Assembly (NCBI GenBank): GCA_021827245.1
Contig: JAKAWN010000245.1
Location: 1-10,113 of the forward strand
Reading direction: 5' to 3'
Source: Acidobacteriota bacterium
GTDB taxonomy: Bacteria; Acidobacteriota; Terriglobia; UBA7540
DNA: 10,113 nt
Every line of letters starts with the position of its first letter. The first letter of the stretch is position 1. This document shows, one piece after another, positions 1-8,011 of this stretch. The notes under the pieces are model-generated. The model was not told the DNA's origin, searched no databases, and saw nothing but the letters and a program-made list of their open reading frames with translations. The position numbers and the translations under genes were made by a program.

Positions 1-162
1 ATTGCTCATCTTGACGATCAGCTCGATGCTGAAAGGAAAGTGTCGCCGCTGGTTCCCGCCGAAGATGCCACGATTGTGGACTCCACGCACCTGACGGCTG
101 AAGAAGTAGTTGAGCAGATTCTGGAATTAGCCCGAAAGAAGGATTTGCTGGGCTTGCACTAG
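1..162 (+). CDS. cmk: Cytidylate kinase, C-terminal fragment (5' end outside the window)
   Basis: This is the last 53 codons of a plus-strand gene that begins before the window, ending in TAG at 160-162. The fragment carries the typical C-terminal block of bacterial cytidylate kinase: a DxxDxxR-like segment, then [17 protein letters not shown], then a final helix with EVVEQIL. In the family this part covers the end of the CMP/ATP-binding fold; the enzyme phosphorylates CMP and dCMP to the diphosphates in pyrimidine salvage in the cytoplasm. The Walker A loop and the CMP-binding domain lie outside the window. The gene converges on rho with only 33 bases between the two stop codons. The identification rests on this conserved tail alone; the SPLVPAxDA...DST pattern is quite specific. 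Confidence 0.88.
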   Translation: MAHLDDQLDAERKVSPLVPAEDATIVDSTHLTAEEVVEQILELARKKDLLGLH

Positions 163-195
163 GACTCCTGTCCTGACAATAAGACTTTTCGGCTC

Positions 196-1533
196 TTACC
201 TGCCTCCGCCATTCGACATCGAGGCCAGAAACTCGGAATTGCTCTTGGTTTTGGAGAGCTTATCGATGATGAGTTCCATCGACTCGACCGGCGACAACGG
301 ATTCAATACTTTGCGCAGGATCCAGATGCGGTTGAGTTCGTCCTTGGGAACCAGCAATTCTTCCTTTCGCGTGCCCGACTTGTTGATTTCGATGGCCGGG
401 AAAACGCGCTTGTCGACCAGCTTGCGGTCGAGGTGCACTTCCATATTGCCGGTGCCTTTGAACTCTTCAAAGATCACGTCATCCATGCGGCTCCCGGTAT
501 CGATCAGGGCCGTGGCGATGATGGTGAGGCTGCCGCCTTCCTCCACGTTGCGCGCCGAACCGAAAAAGCGCTTGGGGCGCTGGAGCGCGTTGGAATCGAC
601 GCCGCCGGATAGCACCTTGCCCGAGGGCGGCACCACAGTGTTGTAGGCGCGGGCTAAGCGCGTGATGGAATCAAGCAAAATCACCACGTCGCGCTTGTGC
701 TCAACCAGCCGCTTGGCTTTTTCAATCACCATTTCGGCCACCTGGACGTGGCGGGCGGCAGGCTCGTCGAACGTGGAACTGATCACTTCACCCTCGACGG
801 TCCGCTGCATGTCAGTCACTTCTTCCGGCCGCTCGTCAATCAGCAGGACAATCAGCGTGACTTCGGGATGGTTCGCGGTCACGGAATTCGCTATGGTCTG
901 CAGCAGCATGGTTTTGCCGGTCCGCGGCGGAGAAACGATCAGGCCACGCTGGCCCTTGCCGATGGGCGTCAACAGATCCAGCACGCGCGCTGATATGTTC
1001 TCCTGGGCGGTTTCCAGGCGCAGCCGCTCCTGGGGATAAAGCGGGGTGAGGTTGTCAAAGAAGATCTTGTTCCGCGCCTCGTCGGGCGGCTCAAAGTTGA
1101 TGGCCTCGACTTTGATCAGCGCAAAGTAGCGCTCGCCTTCCTTGGGAGGGCGAATCTGGCCGGACACCGTGTCGCCGGTCCGCAGATCGAACTTGCGAAT
1201 CTGCGAAGGCGAGACGTAGATGTCATCGGGGCCCGGCAGGTAATTGTAATCGGGCGCGCGGAGAAAGCCGAAGCCGTCTGGCAGACATTCCAGCACTCCT
1301 TCTGAAAAGATCAGCCCGGCCTTCTCGGTCTGCGCCTGGAGGATCTTGAAAATCAGCTCCTGTTTACGCATGCCGGTGGCCCCGGCGACTCCCAGGTCTT
1401 TGGCCACCTGGGTGAGCGTCGCAATGTTCATTTCTTTCAGCTTGGCGATATCGAGGACTTCGCTTTCCTTCAATTCCTCGATTTTTTCTTCCTGCACAAC
1501 GATTGGCTTTTCTTCGTGTTTTTTGGACGGCAT
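196..1533 (-). CDS. rho: Transcription termination factor Rho
   Basis: This is a full-length Rho of 445 residues, the hexameric RNA-dependent ATPase and helicase that releases untranslated RNA from RNA polymerase. A charged N-terminal extension (residues 1-30) precedes the Rho_N helical domain (about 31-70) and the OB-fold RNA-binding domain (about 73-145, with GFGFLR at 88-92 region). The ATPase core has a P-loop PPRTGKT (202-208), a Walker B segment [16 protein letters not shown] (283-298) and a Q-loop region [20 protein letters not shown] (310-329). The R-loop segment [13 protein letters not shown] spans 356-368, and [19 protein letters not shown] spans 376-394. No key residue appears to be missing. 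The ATG start has a modest GAGAG ribosome site 6 bases upstream (1540-1544). The gene lies 421 bases beyond lon and probably has its own promoter. The stop is TAA at 196-198. Confidence 0.99.
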   Translation of the reverse strand: MPSKKHEEKPIVVQEEKIEELKESEVLDIAKLKEMNIATLTQVAKDLGVAGATGMRKQELIFKILQAQTEKAGLIFSEGVLECLPDGFGFLRAPDYNYLPGPDDIYVSPSQIRKFDLRTGDTVSGQIRPPKEGERYFALIKVEAINFEPPDEARNKIFFDNLTPLYPQERLRLETAQENISARVLDLLTPIGKGQRGLIVSPPRTGKTMLLQTIANSVTANHPEVTLIVLLIDERPEEVTDMQRTVEGEVISSTFDEPAARHVQVAEMVIEKAKRLVEHKRDVVILLDSITRLARAYNTVVPPSGKVLSGGVDSNALQRPKRFFGSARNVEEGGSLTIIATALIDTGSRMDDVIFEEFKGTGNMEVHLDRKLVDKRVFPAIEINKSGTRKEELLVPKDELNRIWILRKVLNPLSPVESMELIIDKLSKTKSNSEFLASMSNGGGR

Positions 1534-1557
1534 GTTAATCTCTCAAATTCAATTTAA

Positions 1558-1588
1558 TTTAAAATCCTGTAGAGGATTCCCTTCTCAA
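1558..1588 (-). promoter_or_regulatory. Possible sigma-70 promoter for rho
   Basis: On the minus strand, TTGAGA (1583-1588) is followed after 19 bases by TTTAAA (1558-1563). These match the -35 and -10 consensus at 5 of 6 and 4 of 6 positions. The 19-base spacer is longer than ideal. If used, transcription would begin about 15-20 bases before the rho ATG. The AT-rich surroundings fit a promoter, but other weak matches exist further upstream. Confidence 0.3.
1563..1578 (-). other. Small perfect hairpin in the rho leader
   Basis: AATCCT and AGGATT form a perfect 6-base-pair stem with a 4-base loop. On the minus strand the stem is followed directly by TTTTAAATTAAATT, which resembles a weak intrinsic terminator or attenuator ahead of rho. 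A second imperfect stem abuts it at 1578-1596 (TCCC...GGGA with an inner TTC/GAA). The stem is AT-rich and short, so it may also be chance. It also overlaps the spacer of the possible rho promoter, and both readings cannot hold for the same transcript. Confidence 0.3.
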
Positions 1589-1880
1589 GAATGGGATATT
1601 CCGCTGTTCCTTCAGTCCTTGATCATCGCAGCAAGTGAGTTGGACGGTTCATCAAGGCAAGTCAGCAGAATTTCCGAATGGTATACTTTTCGGCAGTGAT
1701 TTCCAGGTTTCTCAATCCGAATTGGCTTGGATCAGTTGACGTTATTTACTGACGCAGTGAGAAAAACTCAATTCCCGTCCTGGGTGGACGCGCATTTCCC
1801 GGCCAATGTCCGGCCTACCGGGTTCATGGGGGCCGCCTTCTACCCCAATCTCGTTCCTATGATCAATGAATTGGTATCAC

Positions 1881-1915
1881 TCCTGGAAAACCGTGAGGCG
1901 GTTCTTGATCCAGGA
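1881..1915. other. Composite inverted repeat downstream of lon
   Basis: TCCTGG (1881-1886) pairs with CCAGGA (1910-1915). Inside it, AACCG (1889-1893) pairs with CGGTT (1899-1903) around a 5-base loop. This gives 11 base pairs in two blocks separated by an asymmetric internal loop, about 40 bases past the lon stop codon. There is no T-run on either side, so it could be a 3' end-stabilising structure or part of a Rho-dependent terminator rather than an intrinsic terminator. Confidence 0.35.
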
Positions 1916-1954
1916 CTCTACTCTCATTCCCGGGGTCTTCGAGTTCAGACATCA

Positions 1955-4384
1955 TTAATTCGTCAGAGATTCCCGGTCAGACTCGAGCGTGGTATCGAGG
2001 CTGCGAGCCTCTTCCGGCTCGGCTGCAAGGTCGGCGATTGCTTCGATCTTCCGTTCGAGCGCCAGATCGAGAACCTCGTCCATGGTGTCAACAAACCGGA
2101 TGGCCAGATCTTCCTGAATGTTCTCCGGAATTTCGGAAAGATCCTTTTCATTGTCACGCGGCAGCAGCACGGTCCGGTTGCCGGCACGATGGGCGGCAAG
2201 AATCTTCTCTTTTACGCCGCCGATAGGGAGCACCTTGCCCCGCAAAGTGATTTCGCCTGTCATGGCAATGTCCCGGTCCACGGGAATCTTGGTCAGGGCG
2301 CTGACCATTGCAGTGGCCAGCGTGATGCCCGCTGAAGGGCCGTCTTTCGGGATAGCGCCCTCGGGAATGTGAATGTGGATGTCCACGCGGCGGTAAAAAT
2401 CCGGCGCAAGTCCCAGCCGGGGAGCCCGGGAGCGCACGTAACTCAAAGCCGCCTGCGCGGATTCCTGCATCACGTCGCCCAACTTGCCGGTCAGTGTCAG
2501 CTTGCCCTTGCCGGTCATCACGGTGGCTTCGATATACAGAATCTGGCCTCCGACTTCAGTCCAGGCCAGGCCGGTGGCAAGCCCTACTTCATTCTTCTCT
2601 TCGGCCTTGGTATCGCGAAACTTGATCACACCCAGATATTCGCGGAGGTCTTCGGGCTTCACCACTGCCTTCAGTTCGTGGCCCGCCTGGACAACCTTGC
2701 GCGCAACCTTGCGGCTGATGTTGGCGATCTCCCGCTCCAGGTTGCGGACTCCAGCTTCGCGCGTGTAGTTTCGGATGATTCCAACAATGGCCTCGTCTTC
2801 AAACTTCAGGTTGTGCTCTTTGAGGCCAGTAGCCTCGCGCTGCTTGCGCACCAGGAATCGCTTGGCGATTTCCAGCTTTTCCTGTTCCGTATAGCCGGAA
2901 AGGCGCAAAATCTCCATACGATCCTGAAGCGGCTGCGGAATCGTATGGATCACGTTGGCGGTCGTAATAAAGAAAACCTTGGACAGGTCGTATTCAACGT
3001 CCAGATAGTGGTCGGCAAACATGTGGTTCTGCTCAGGGTCCAGCACTTCCAGCAAAGCAGCGGATGGATCTCCCCGGAAATCCATACTCATCTTGTCAAC
3101 TTCGTCGAGCAGGAACACAGGGTTGACCGTGCCGGCTTTCTTCATCATCTGGATGATCTGGCCGGGCAAGGCGCCGATATAAGTCCTGCGATGGCCGCGA
3201 ATTTCCGCTTCGTCCCGGACCCCGCCGAGAGAAAGACGCACGAACTTTCTCCCTGTTGCGCGGGCAATCGAGCGGCCCAGGGATGTTTTTCCCACTCCCG
3301 GAGGTCCCACAAAGCAGAGGATGGACCCGCGCGGAGTCTTCACCAGTTGCCTGACAGCGAGGAACTCCAGAATACGCTCTTTGATCTTCTCGAGCCCATA
3401 GTGATCTTCATTCAGAATCTTTTCAGCGCGACGAATGTCCCTGATCTCCTTTGACTTCTTCTTCCAGGGCACCGCCAGCAGCCAGTCGAGATAGTTCCGC
3501 GACACAGTGGACTCGGCCGACATCGGAGGCATCAGTTCCAGCCGCTTGATTTCCCCCATGGCCTTTTCGTGGGCGTCTTTCGTCATGCCTGCGGACTCAA
3601 TTTTCTTCTTCAGGTCATCGATTTCGCTCTTCTCGTTGCGTCCCAGCTCCTTCTGGATCGCCTTAATCTTCTCATTCAGGTAGTACTCCCGCTGGGCCCG
3701 CTCCATTTGTCGCTTCACACGCCCCTGGATGGAGCGATCGACATTCAGCTTTTCAATTTCGATATCCAGGATATCGGCCAGTCGGGTGAGGCGGTCGACA
3801 GGATCAAAAAGTTCCAGCAGTTCCTGTTTTTCCTCGATGCTGATGCTTAAATTGGCAGCCACCGTGTCCGTAAACTTGCTGATCTCCTCCACTTTGGCGG
3901 CGGCGATCATCGTCTCATAATTCAGGCTTTGAGAAAGTTTGACATACTGCTCAAAGAGCGAAATCACGCGTTGAACGAGTTGCTCCAGGCTGGGCGTGCT
4001 GACAATCCGGTATGACGCCGTCTTCACGTTGGCGCGGAAATAGCCCTCCTCACTGGAAACCTTCAGAATCTTTCCGCGCTCGCTACCCTCCACCAGGACT
4101 TTGATGTTTCCATCCGGAAGCTTCAGGCTCTGGATGATGTTCGCGATGGTTCCAACCTGGTAAATGTCATTGGGCTTGGGATCGTCGACCGAAGCATCAT
4201 GCTGGGTAGCCAGAAAGATCTTCTTGTCACCCGCCAGGGCCTCCTCGAGGGCGCGGATGGAACTCTCGCGGCCCACCACAAACGGAGTCATCATGTAAGG
4301 AAAGATAACGACATCCCGGATGGGCATCATCGGCAGAGTACGGGTTTCACCTTTTTCTCGGCCAGAGAACATAGCGGAATCCAT
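1955..4384 (-). CDS. lon: ATP-dependent protease Lon
   Basis: This is a complete Lon protease of 809 residues, the usual length for the LonA type. It is a cytoplasmic homohexamer that unfolds and degrades damaged and regulatory proteins. The N-terminal substrate-binding domain (about 15-210) opens with [20 protein letters not shown] coiled-coil linker (about 220-310) follows, with [18 protein letters not shown]. The AAA+ module has Walker A GPPGVGKT (360-367) and Walker [10 protein letters not shown] (423-431). The peptidase domain has the catalytic serine in PKDGPSAG (S684) and the catalytic lysine in GGVKEK (K727); the 43-residue spacing equals that of E. coli Lon. The ATG overlaps the clpX stop as TAATG, and AAAGG sits 7 bases upstream inside clpX, so translation is likely coupled. 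It is the last gene of the tig operon. Confidence 0.99.
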   Translation of the reverse strand: MDSAMFSGREKGETRTLPMMPIRDVVIFPYMMTPFVVGRESSIRALEEALAGDKKIFLATQHDASVDDPKPNDIYQVGTIANIIQSLKLPDGNIKVLVEGSERGKILKVSSEEGYFRANVKTASYRIVSTPSLEQLVQRVISLFEQYVKLSQSLNYETMIAAAKVEEISKFTDTVAANLSISIEEKQELLELFDPVDRLTRLADILDIEIEKLNVDRSIQGRVKRQMERAQREYYLNEKIKAIQKELGRNEKSEIDDLKKKIESAGMTKDAHEKAMGEIKRLELMPPMSAESTVSRNYLDWLLAVPWKKKSKEIRDIRRAEKILNEDHYGLEKIKERILEFLAVRQLVKTPRGSILCFVGPPGVGKTSLGRSIARATGRKFVRLSLGGVRDEAEIRGHRRTYIGALPGQIIQMMKKAGTVNPVFLLDEVDKMSMDFRGDPSAALLEVLDPEQNHMFADHYLDVEYDLSKVFFITTANVIHTIPQPLQDRMEILRLSGYTEQEKLEIAKRFLVRKQREATGLKEHNLKFEDEAIVGIIRNYTREAGVRNLEREIANISRKVARKVVQAGHELKAVVKPEDLREYLGVIKFRDTKAEEKNEVGLATGLAWTEVGGQILYIEATVMTGKGKLTLTGKLGDVMQESAQAALSYVRSRAPRLGLAPDFYRRVDIHIHIPEGAIPKDGPSAGITLATAMVSALTKIPVDRDIAMTGEITLRGKVLPIGGVKEKILAAHRAGNRTVLLPRDNEKDLSEIPENIQEDLAIRFVDTMDEVLDLALERKIEAIADLAAEPEEARSLDTTLESDRESLTN

Positions 4385-5646
4385 TAACTTGCCTTTTCAA
4401 AAAGAGATGGATCAAAGAGAATTTCGTGCTTCAAAACCATTTCTTCCGTCACCAGGAATTCGCGGATGGTACGCTGGCTGGGAAGATGATACATCAGGTC
4501 CAGCATCAAGTCTTCGAGAATCATGCGAAGACCTCGTGCTCCCAGCTTGCGTTGGAGAGCCTGTGCGGCAATCGCCCCCAACGCGCCTTCAGTAAACTTC
4601 AGTTTAACATTCTCGTATTCAAACAGCCGCTGGTACTGGCGGACGAGTGCATTCTTGGGTTCGGTAAGGATCTCGACCAGCGCCTTCTCGTCCAGGTCAC
4701 TCAAAACGCTGACGACCGGAAGGCGGCCGACGAATTCCGGAATCAGGCCATACTGAATCAGATCCATCGGCTGCACCTGCTCCAGCATTTCGATATTGCG
4801 GCGCCCGCGGAGCACTTCTTGTTCTTCCTCCGGTATGTGGAACCCGAGGGATTTCTTCCCAGTCCGCCGCTCGATGATCTTTTCCAGCCCCACAAATGCG
4901 CCTCCGCAGATAAATAGGATGTTCGTTGTATCCACTGGAGTGAATTCCTGGTGGGGATGCTTCCGGCCACCCTGCGGCGGGACATTGGCCACGGTCCCTT
5001 CAAGGATCTTCAGTAAAGCTTGCTGGACGCCCTCGCCTGAAACGTCACGCGTAATCGAGGGATTCTCGTCCTTCCGCGACACTTTGTCAATTTCATCAAT
5101 GTAGATGATGCCCTGCTGGGTCCGCTGGACATCACCCTGCGCGTTCTGAAGCAGCTTCAGGATGATATTCTCAACGTCTTCGCCAACATAGCCCGCCTCA
5201 GTCAGGGTTGTGGCGTCCACAATCGCAAACGGCACCTCCAGAAGGCGCGCCAGGGTCTGAGCCAGGAGCGTCTTGCCGGTCCCCGTGGGTCCGATGAGCA
5301 AGATGTTGGACTTGGTCAGCTCCACATCATTGCGCACCTTGGTCAGCATGATGCGTTTGTAGTGGTTGTAAACGGCAACGGCCAGCTTCTTCTTGGCCTT
5401 GTCCTGACCGATGACATACTCATCAAGAAAGCGTTTGACTTCTGCCGGCCGCGGCAGCTTGGCCTCGGCGGTCGGAACCCGTTCCGCCTGGTCCTCTTCG
5501 AGAATAGTATTGCAGATCGCTACGCATTCGTCACAGATATAAGCTCGAGGATGATCACCCGGTGAGGAAATTAACTTTCCGACGGAGTCTTGCGTCTTCT
5601 GACAAAATGAACAACGTAGTATTTCTTCTGAAACTAATCGTTTCAA
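4384..5646 (-). CDS. clpX: ATP-dependent Clp protease ATP-binding subunit ClpX
   Basis: ClpX, 420 residues, is the AAA+ unfoldase that recognises tagged substrates and feeds them to ClpP. The N-terminal zinc domain has CxxC pairs at C12/C15 and C38/C41. The ATPase core shows Walker A GPTGTGKT (119-126), the pore loop GYVGED (152-157) and Walker [10 protein letters not shown] (180-188). An RKH pore loop (228-230), GRLPV with the arginine finger (307-311) and sensor 2 GARGLR (369-374) complete it. The ClpP-docking loop reads LGF (267-269) instead of the IGF of E. coli, a conservative change. The start is TTG at 5644-5646: an in-frame stop (the clpP TAA) lies six codons upstream, GGAGG sits 9 bases before the TTG, and the zinc motif begins at residue 12, so no later start is possible. 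The gap to clpP is 15 bases. Confidence 0.99.
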   Translation of the reverse strand: MKRLVSEEILRCSFCQKTQDSVGKLISSPGDHPRAYICDECVAICNTILEEDQAERVPTAEAKLPRPAEVKRFLDEYVIGQDKAKKKLAVAVYNHYKRIMLTKVRNDVELTKSNILLIGPTGTGKTLLAQTLARLLEVPFAIVDATTLTEAGYVGEDVENIILKLLQNAQGDVQRTQQGIIYIDEIDKVSRKDENPSITRDVSGEGVQQALLKILEGTVANVPPQGGRKHPHQEFTPVDTTNILFICGGAFVGLEKIIERRTGKKSLGFHIPEEEQEVLRGRRNIEMLEQVQPMDLIQYGLIPEFVGRLPVVSVLSDLDEKALVEILTEPKNALVRQYQRLFEYENVKLKFTEGALGAIAAQALQRKLGARGLRMILEDLMLDLMYHLPSQRTIREFLVTEEMVLKHEILFDPSLFEKAS

Positions 5647-5655
5647 GTAATGTCG

Positions 5656-5660
5656 CCTCC
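5656..5660 (-). promoter_or_regulatory. Ribosome binding site of clpX (fixes a TTG start)
   Basis: GGAGG on the minus strand lies 9 bases before the TTG at 5644-5646, in the short gap after the clpP stop. No ATG or GTG occurs in the clpX frame between the clpP stop and the zinc-finger cysteines, so this site assigns the start to TTG. Confidence 0.8.
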
Positions 5661-5661
5661 G

Positions 5662-6270
5662 TTATTTGTGCTTCTCAATAATCTCATCCACGATCCCGTA
5701 TTCGCGCGCCTGCTGAGCGCTCATCCAGAAGTCGCGCTCGACATCGCGTTCAACCTTCTCGAGGGGCTGGCCGGTGTGCTTGGCCATGATTTCGTTCAGC
5801 CCTGCCCGAATGCGCAGAATCTCTCGCGCATGAATATCGATATCGGTGGCCTGGCCGGAGAGTCCTCCCATGGTCGGCTGATGGATCAGGACCCTTGAAT
5901 TCGGCAGCGCAAAACGCTTGCCGGGAGTCCCTGCGGAGAGCAGCAGCGCTGCAATGCTGGCAGCCTGCCCGATGCAGATGGTGGCTACATCAGGCCGGAT
6001 AAACTGCATGGTGTCATAAATAGCCATGCCTGCCGTCACGACGCCGCCGGGAGAATTGATGTACAGCGACACATCCTTCTCCGGGTCTTCGGCTTCAAGG
6101 AAAAGCAACTGCGCCGTCACCAAATTCGCAACATTATCATCAATCGGGGTGCCAATGAAAATGATATTATCGCGCAGCAGGCGGGAGTATATGTCGTAGG
6201 CCCGTTCGCCACGGTTCGTTTGCTCAACTACCATTGGAATCAATGTCATTGTTGGTCTTTCCATGCTCAT
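5662..6270 (-). CDS. clpP: ATP-dependent Clp protease proteolytic subunit ClpP
   Basis: ClpP is the serine peptidase that forms the tetradecameric chamber of ClpXP. In the 203-codon open frame starting at 6273, the catalytic triad is S106 in [12 protein letters not shown]131 in VLIHQP and D181 in ERDFWM. The substrate-binding INSPGG segment is at 73-78. The N-terminal axial-loop sequence [20 protein letters not shown] is typical. The frame opens with TTG (6271-6273), then ATG (6268-6270), with another ATG at 6262-6264. AGGGAG at 6276-6281 is only 2 bases from the TTG, 5 from the first ATG and 11 from the second. I therefore choose 6270 (202 residues), with 6264 as the alternative. A short propeptide is usual in this family. 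The ribosome site lies between the tig stop and this gene, and the stop is TAA at 5662-5664. Confidence 0.98.
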   Translation of the reverse strand: MSMERPTMTLIPMVVEQTNRGERAYDIYSRLLRDNIIFIGTPIDDNVANLVTAQLLFLEAEDPEKDVSLYINSPGGVVTAGMAIYDTMQFIRPDVATICIGQAASIAALLLSAGTPGKRFALPNSRVLIHQPTMGGLSGQATDIDIHAREILRIRAGLNEIMAKHTGQPLEKVERDVERDFWMSAQQAREYGIVDEIIEKHK

Positions 6271-6285
6271 CAACGCTCCCTGCCT

Positions 6286-7584
6286 TTAACCTTGGGCTTG
6301 GTGCGGAACGGATTCGGCTTTTTGCTGGATCTTAGCGTTGCGATAGATGAGGTCAAGAGCTTTTTGATTACGGAGCCTACGCTTAATACTAGGCAGTTCA
6401 TCATTGCGTGTCAAGCGCGTTTTTACCGCCGCCGGCGCTTCGTGCCGCTCTTCGGCCGCTTCACGAATCAAATCATCGACCTCTTCTTCTGTAACCTCAA
6501 TTCCCTCGGCGTCCGCGATCTTTTCGAGAATCAGCGAACCCCGAACGTCCTTTTCGGCCTCCGGCCGCCCGTCTTCCCGCAGTTTCGGCCAGTCAACCCC
6601 CACGGTCCGTGGGTCAACGCCCTGAGAAAGCAGGCGGGTCAGAAGCCTTTCCATCCTGGCATCAACCTGCATTTCGACAAGCGTATCCGGCACGGGAAAG
6701 CCGTGTGCCGCCGTCAACTGGTCCAAGAGATTCTGCTTGGCGGCGGACTCGGCCTCATGCTTCTTGCGCGCAGCAAGGCTCTCAGAAATTTTCATCTTCA
6801 GCTCCTCCAATGTCTTGGACTCGCTGACAGACTTGGCGAACTCGTCATCCAGCGCGGGAACCACTTTCTTCTTGACAGCCTGGACCTCCACGCGGTAGCG
6901 GAAGGTCTTGCCCGCCAGGGACTTGGTGCTGAAATCCTCCGGATAGCCTACCTCAAATTCGCGCACATCACCAGGTTTCGAACCCCGGAGATTCTCCGTG
7001 AAGGCCGGCACGGTCCCTTCACCAGCCAGATGCACCATGGCGTCATTCGCTTCCAGAGGATTCGCAGCCGGAACCGCGTTATCAATCCCCCGATAGTTCA
7101 CCGTAACGTAATCGCCGTCCTGGGCCGGACTGTCGTCCACCGGCTCAAAAGTGGCCACGCGCTGTTGCAATTCTTCAAGCGACCGGGCCACGTCGGCCTC
7201 GCTCACTTCGGTTGACTGCTCCTCCACTTCAAGCCCTTTATAATCTTTCAGTTCAAACTCGGGAAGGATCTCGAACGTGGCTGTGCAGGTAAGCGGGCTG
7301 TCGTCCTCAAACTTTAAATCGGCGAAACGGGGCCGGCCGACGACCGACACCTGCTGCTCTTTAATCGCATTCTCAAAATATTTTGGCAGGAGCGTTTGGA
7401 CAACCTCATTGCGAATGTCTCCCTGAAAATGCCGCCGAACTAGCGAAGCCGGTGCATGCCCCGGGCGGAAGCCCGGAATTCGGGCCAGACGCCGGTATTG
7501 CGCCGTCACGGCATCAGCTTCCTGTTTGACGATATCCGGAGGTACTTCTATTACTAGTTCTTTCTTGCAGGTCTCAGATTCCAC
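6286..7584 (-). CDS. tig: Trigger factor (ribosome-associated chaperone and prolyl isomerase)
   Basis: Trigger factor, 432 residues, is the usual family length. It binds near the ribosome exit tunnel and shields nascent chains. The N-terminal ribosome-binding domain (about 1-115) contains the signature GFRPGHAP (38-45); E. coli has GFRKGKVP, so the FRK lysine is proline here. The FKBP-type prolyl isomerase domain (about 152-240) includes GDYVTVNYRG and REFEVGYPEDF. The C-terminal chaperone domain (about 245-415) is helical and highly charged. The start is GTG at 7582-7584 with GAGG at 7589-7592, a close 4-base spacing. No in-frame ATG is available nearby, and the protein would be incomplete from any later start. 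It is the first gene of the tig-clpP-clpX-lon operon, behind a strong promoter at 7700-7727, and ends 15 bases before clpP. Confidence 0.98.
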   Translation of the reverse strand: MESETCKKELVIEVPPDIVKQEADAVTAQYRRLARIPGFRPGHAPASLVRRHFQGDIRNEVVQTLLPKYFENAIKEQQVSVVGRPRFADLKFEDDSPLTCTATFEILPEFELKDYKGLEVEEQSTEVSEADVARSLEELQQRVATFEPVDDSPAQDGDYVTVNYRGIDNAVPAANPLEANDAMVHLAGEGTVPAFTENLRGSKPGDVREFEVGYPEDFSTKSLAGKTFRYRVEVQAVKKKVVPALDDEFAKSVSESKTLEELKMKISESLAARKKHEAESAAKQNLLDQLTAAHGFPVPDTLVEMQVDARMERLLTRLLSQGVDPRTVGVDWPKLREDGRPEAEKDVRGSLILEKIADAEGIEVTEEEVDDLIREAAEERHEAPAAVKTRLTRNDELPSIKRRLRNQKALDLIYRNAKIQQKAESVPHQAQG

Positions 7585-7699
7585 AATTCCTCATTCGCGG
7601 CTGTTAAGGTTGAAAGAGAACGGTGAGGTGGTCCTTAAAACTTCTACCTGAAGGAATGGTCCAGTCCCCCAACTGCACGGCCCGCCGGACCCAAACCTC

Positions 7700-7727
7700 A
7701 GTATAGCATATGGTTCCCGCCTGTCAA
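7700..7727 (-). promoter_or_regulatory. Near-consensus sigma-70 promoter for the tig-clpP-clpX-lon operon
   Basis: On the minus strand a perfect -35 box TTGACA (7722-7727) is followed after 16 bases by TATACT (7700-7705), which matches the -10 consensus at 5 of 6 positions. Transcription should start near 7693, giving a leader of roughly 108 bases before the tig GTG. No CIRCE element or sigma-32-type box is visible around it, so strong housekeeping expression is the simplest reading. Confidence 0.75.
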
Positions 7728-7739
7728 CTGAACCGTTTT

Positions 7740-7958
7740 TTACTTTGTGATCAAACAGCAATCTTTAAAGCCGCTGGAAACCTTCGAGGCGTTAGCCGCC
7801 TGTTTCTTAGATGCACCGGTCGGGCAAAGTGTGCACAGCCCACCCCCTCCCAGAAGCGTAGTGCATCCGGCACCCACCAAAGCGCAGGTTCTAACGTCCC
7901 CGTACACAATCTGGGACAATAGGCTTCTCGTGGGGCCAAGCCGGTGACTGAGGGCCAC
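7740..7958 (-). CDS. Doubtful small cysteine- and glycine-rich open frame
   Basis: This is an open frame of 72 codons from a GTG at 7956-7958 to TAA at 7740-7742. Its centre is rich in glycine and cysteine (VGAGCTTLLGGGGLCTLCPTG, roughly residues 28-48), with a further CC near the end. I do not recognise it. There is no ribosome binding site before the GTG, two other frames are open across the same bases, and the stop lies just before the tig promoter. The segment also overlaps the tentative structured RNA. It could be a small peptide gene, but chance is more likely. Confidence 0.15.
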   Translation of the reverse strand: MALSHRLGPTRSLLSQIVYGDVRTCALVGAGCTTLLGGGGLCTLCPTGASKKQAANASKVSSGFKDCCLITK

Positions 7959-8010
7959 CGACCGCTGCCGACATCCGTAGATCTCTCAAAATCGTGCCCC
8001 CATCAACTAT
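7855..8010 (-). ncRNA. Possible 6S-like structured RNA (tentative)
   Basis: On the minus strand, GCACGATTTT (around 7988-7997), GCGGTCGGTG (around 7956-7966) and CGAGAAGCCTA (around 7920-7930) occur in this order. Their spacing roughly recalls the central and apical part of 6S RNA, where E. coli has GCCGAUAUUU, GCGGUUGGUG and CCGAGAAGCCUU. The segment holds no convincing gene and contains several hairpins. Against the call, I could not draw the long closing helix or the conserved 3' hairpin of 6S RNA. The ends given are approximate, and the match rests on short strings recalled from memory. A structured RNA of another kind, or chance, remains possible. Confidence 0.27.
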
Positions 8011-8011
8011 C

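Larger units (their letters stand above)
1534..1954. other. Intergenic stretch between lon and rho
   Basis: I find no supportable gene in these 421 bases. The part next to rho (about 1541-1600) is AT-rich and carries two small inverted repeats and a possible rho promoter. The middle and lon-proximal part is of ordinary GC and contains weak inverted repeats, including a composite stem at 1881-1915. No T-run follows any stem on the minus strand, so I cannot place an intrinsic lon terminator. Open frames on either strand here are short or are continuations of the antisense of lon. The longest minus-strand frame has about 44 codons and no ribosome site. Confidence 0.7.
7585..8011. other. Intergenic stretch between the secreted-protein gene and tig
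   Basis: These 427 bases contain the tig leader (7585-7693), the tig promoter (7700-7727) and a stretch of about 270 bases without a convincing gene. The last part is unusually rich in short inverted repeats: 7787-7801 (AGGCG/CGCCT), 7810-7816 with 7861-7867 (GATGCAC/GTGCATC), 7896-7900 with 7913-7917 (GTCCC/GGGAC), 7922-7926 with 7938-7942 (GGCTT/AAGCC), and 7942-7946 with 7956-7960 (CGGTG/CACCG). No T-run follows any of them. Small open frames occur on both strands, but they overlap one another and lack ribosome sites. Confidence 0.7.

Noticed and set aside
161..174. AGGAC/GTCCT stem between cmk and rho as a shared terminator
   Set aside because: The stem has only 5 base pairs, overlaps the cmk stop codon, and is not followed by a T-run on either strand.
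1534..1954. tRNA or other known RNA gene in the lon-rho gap
   Set aside because: No cloverleaf, no T-loop motif and no 3' CCA pattern could be found on either strand.
1727..2335. Plus-strand open frame of 202 codons between rho and lon
   Set aside because: Almost two thirds of it is the antisense of the certain lon gene, its TTG start has no ribosome site, and the part outside lon shows no recognisable domain.
2369..3454. Plus-strand open frame of 361 codons
   Set aside because: It lies wholly antisense to the AAA+ and protease domains of lon, whose motifs are all intact; long antisense frames are expected in GC-rich genes.
6220..7215. Plus-strand open frame of 331 codons
   Set aside because: It is antisense to trigger factor and the start of clpP; no domain is recognisable and the minus-strand genes are certain.
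7840..7856. G-rich run on the minus strand (GGGAGGGGGTGGG) as a G-quadruplex
   Set aside because: Only three adjacent G-runs are present; the fourth would need a loop of about 25 bases.
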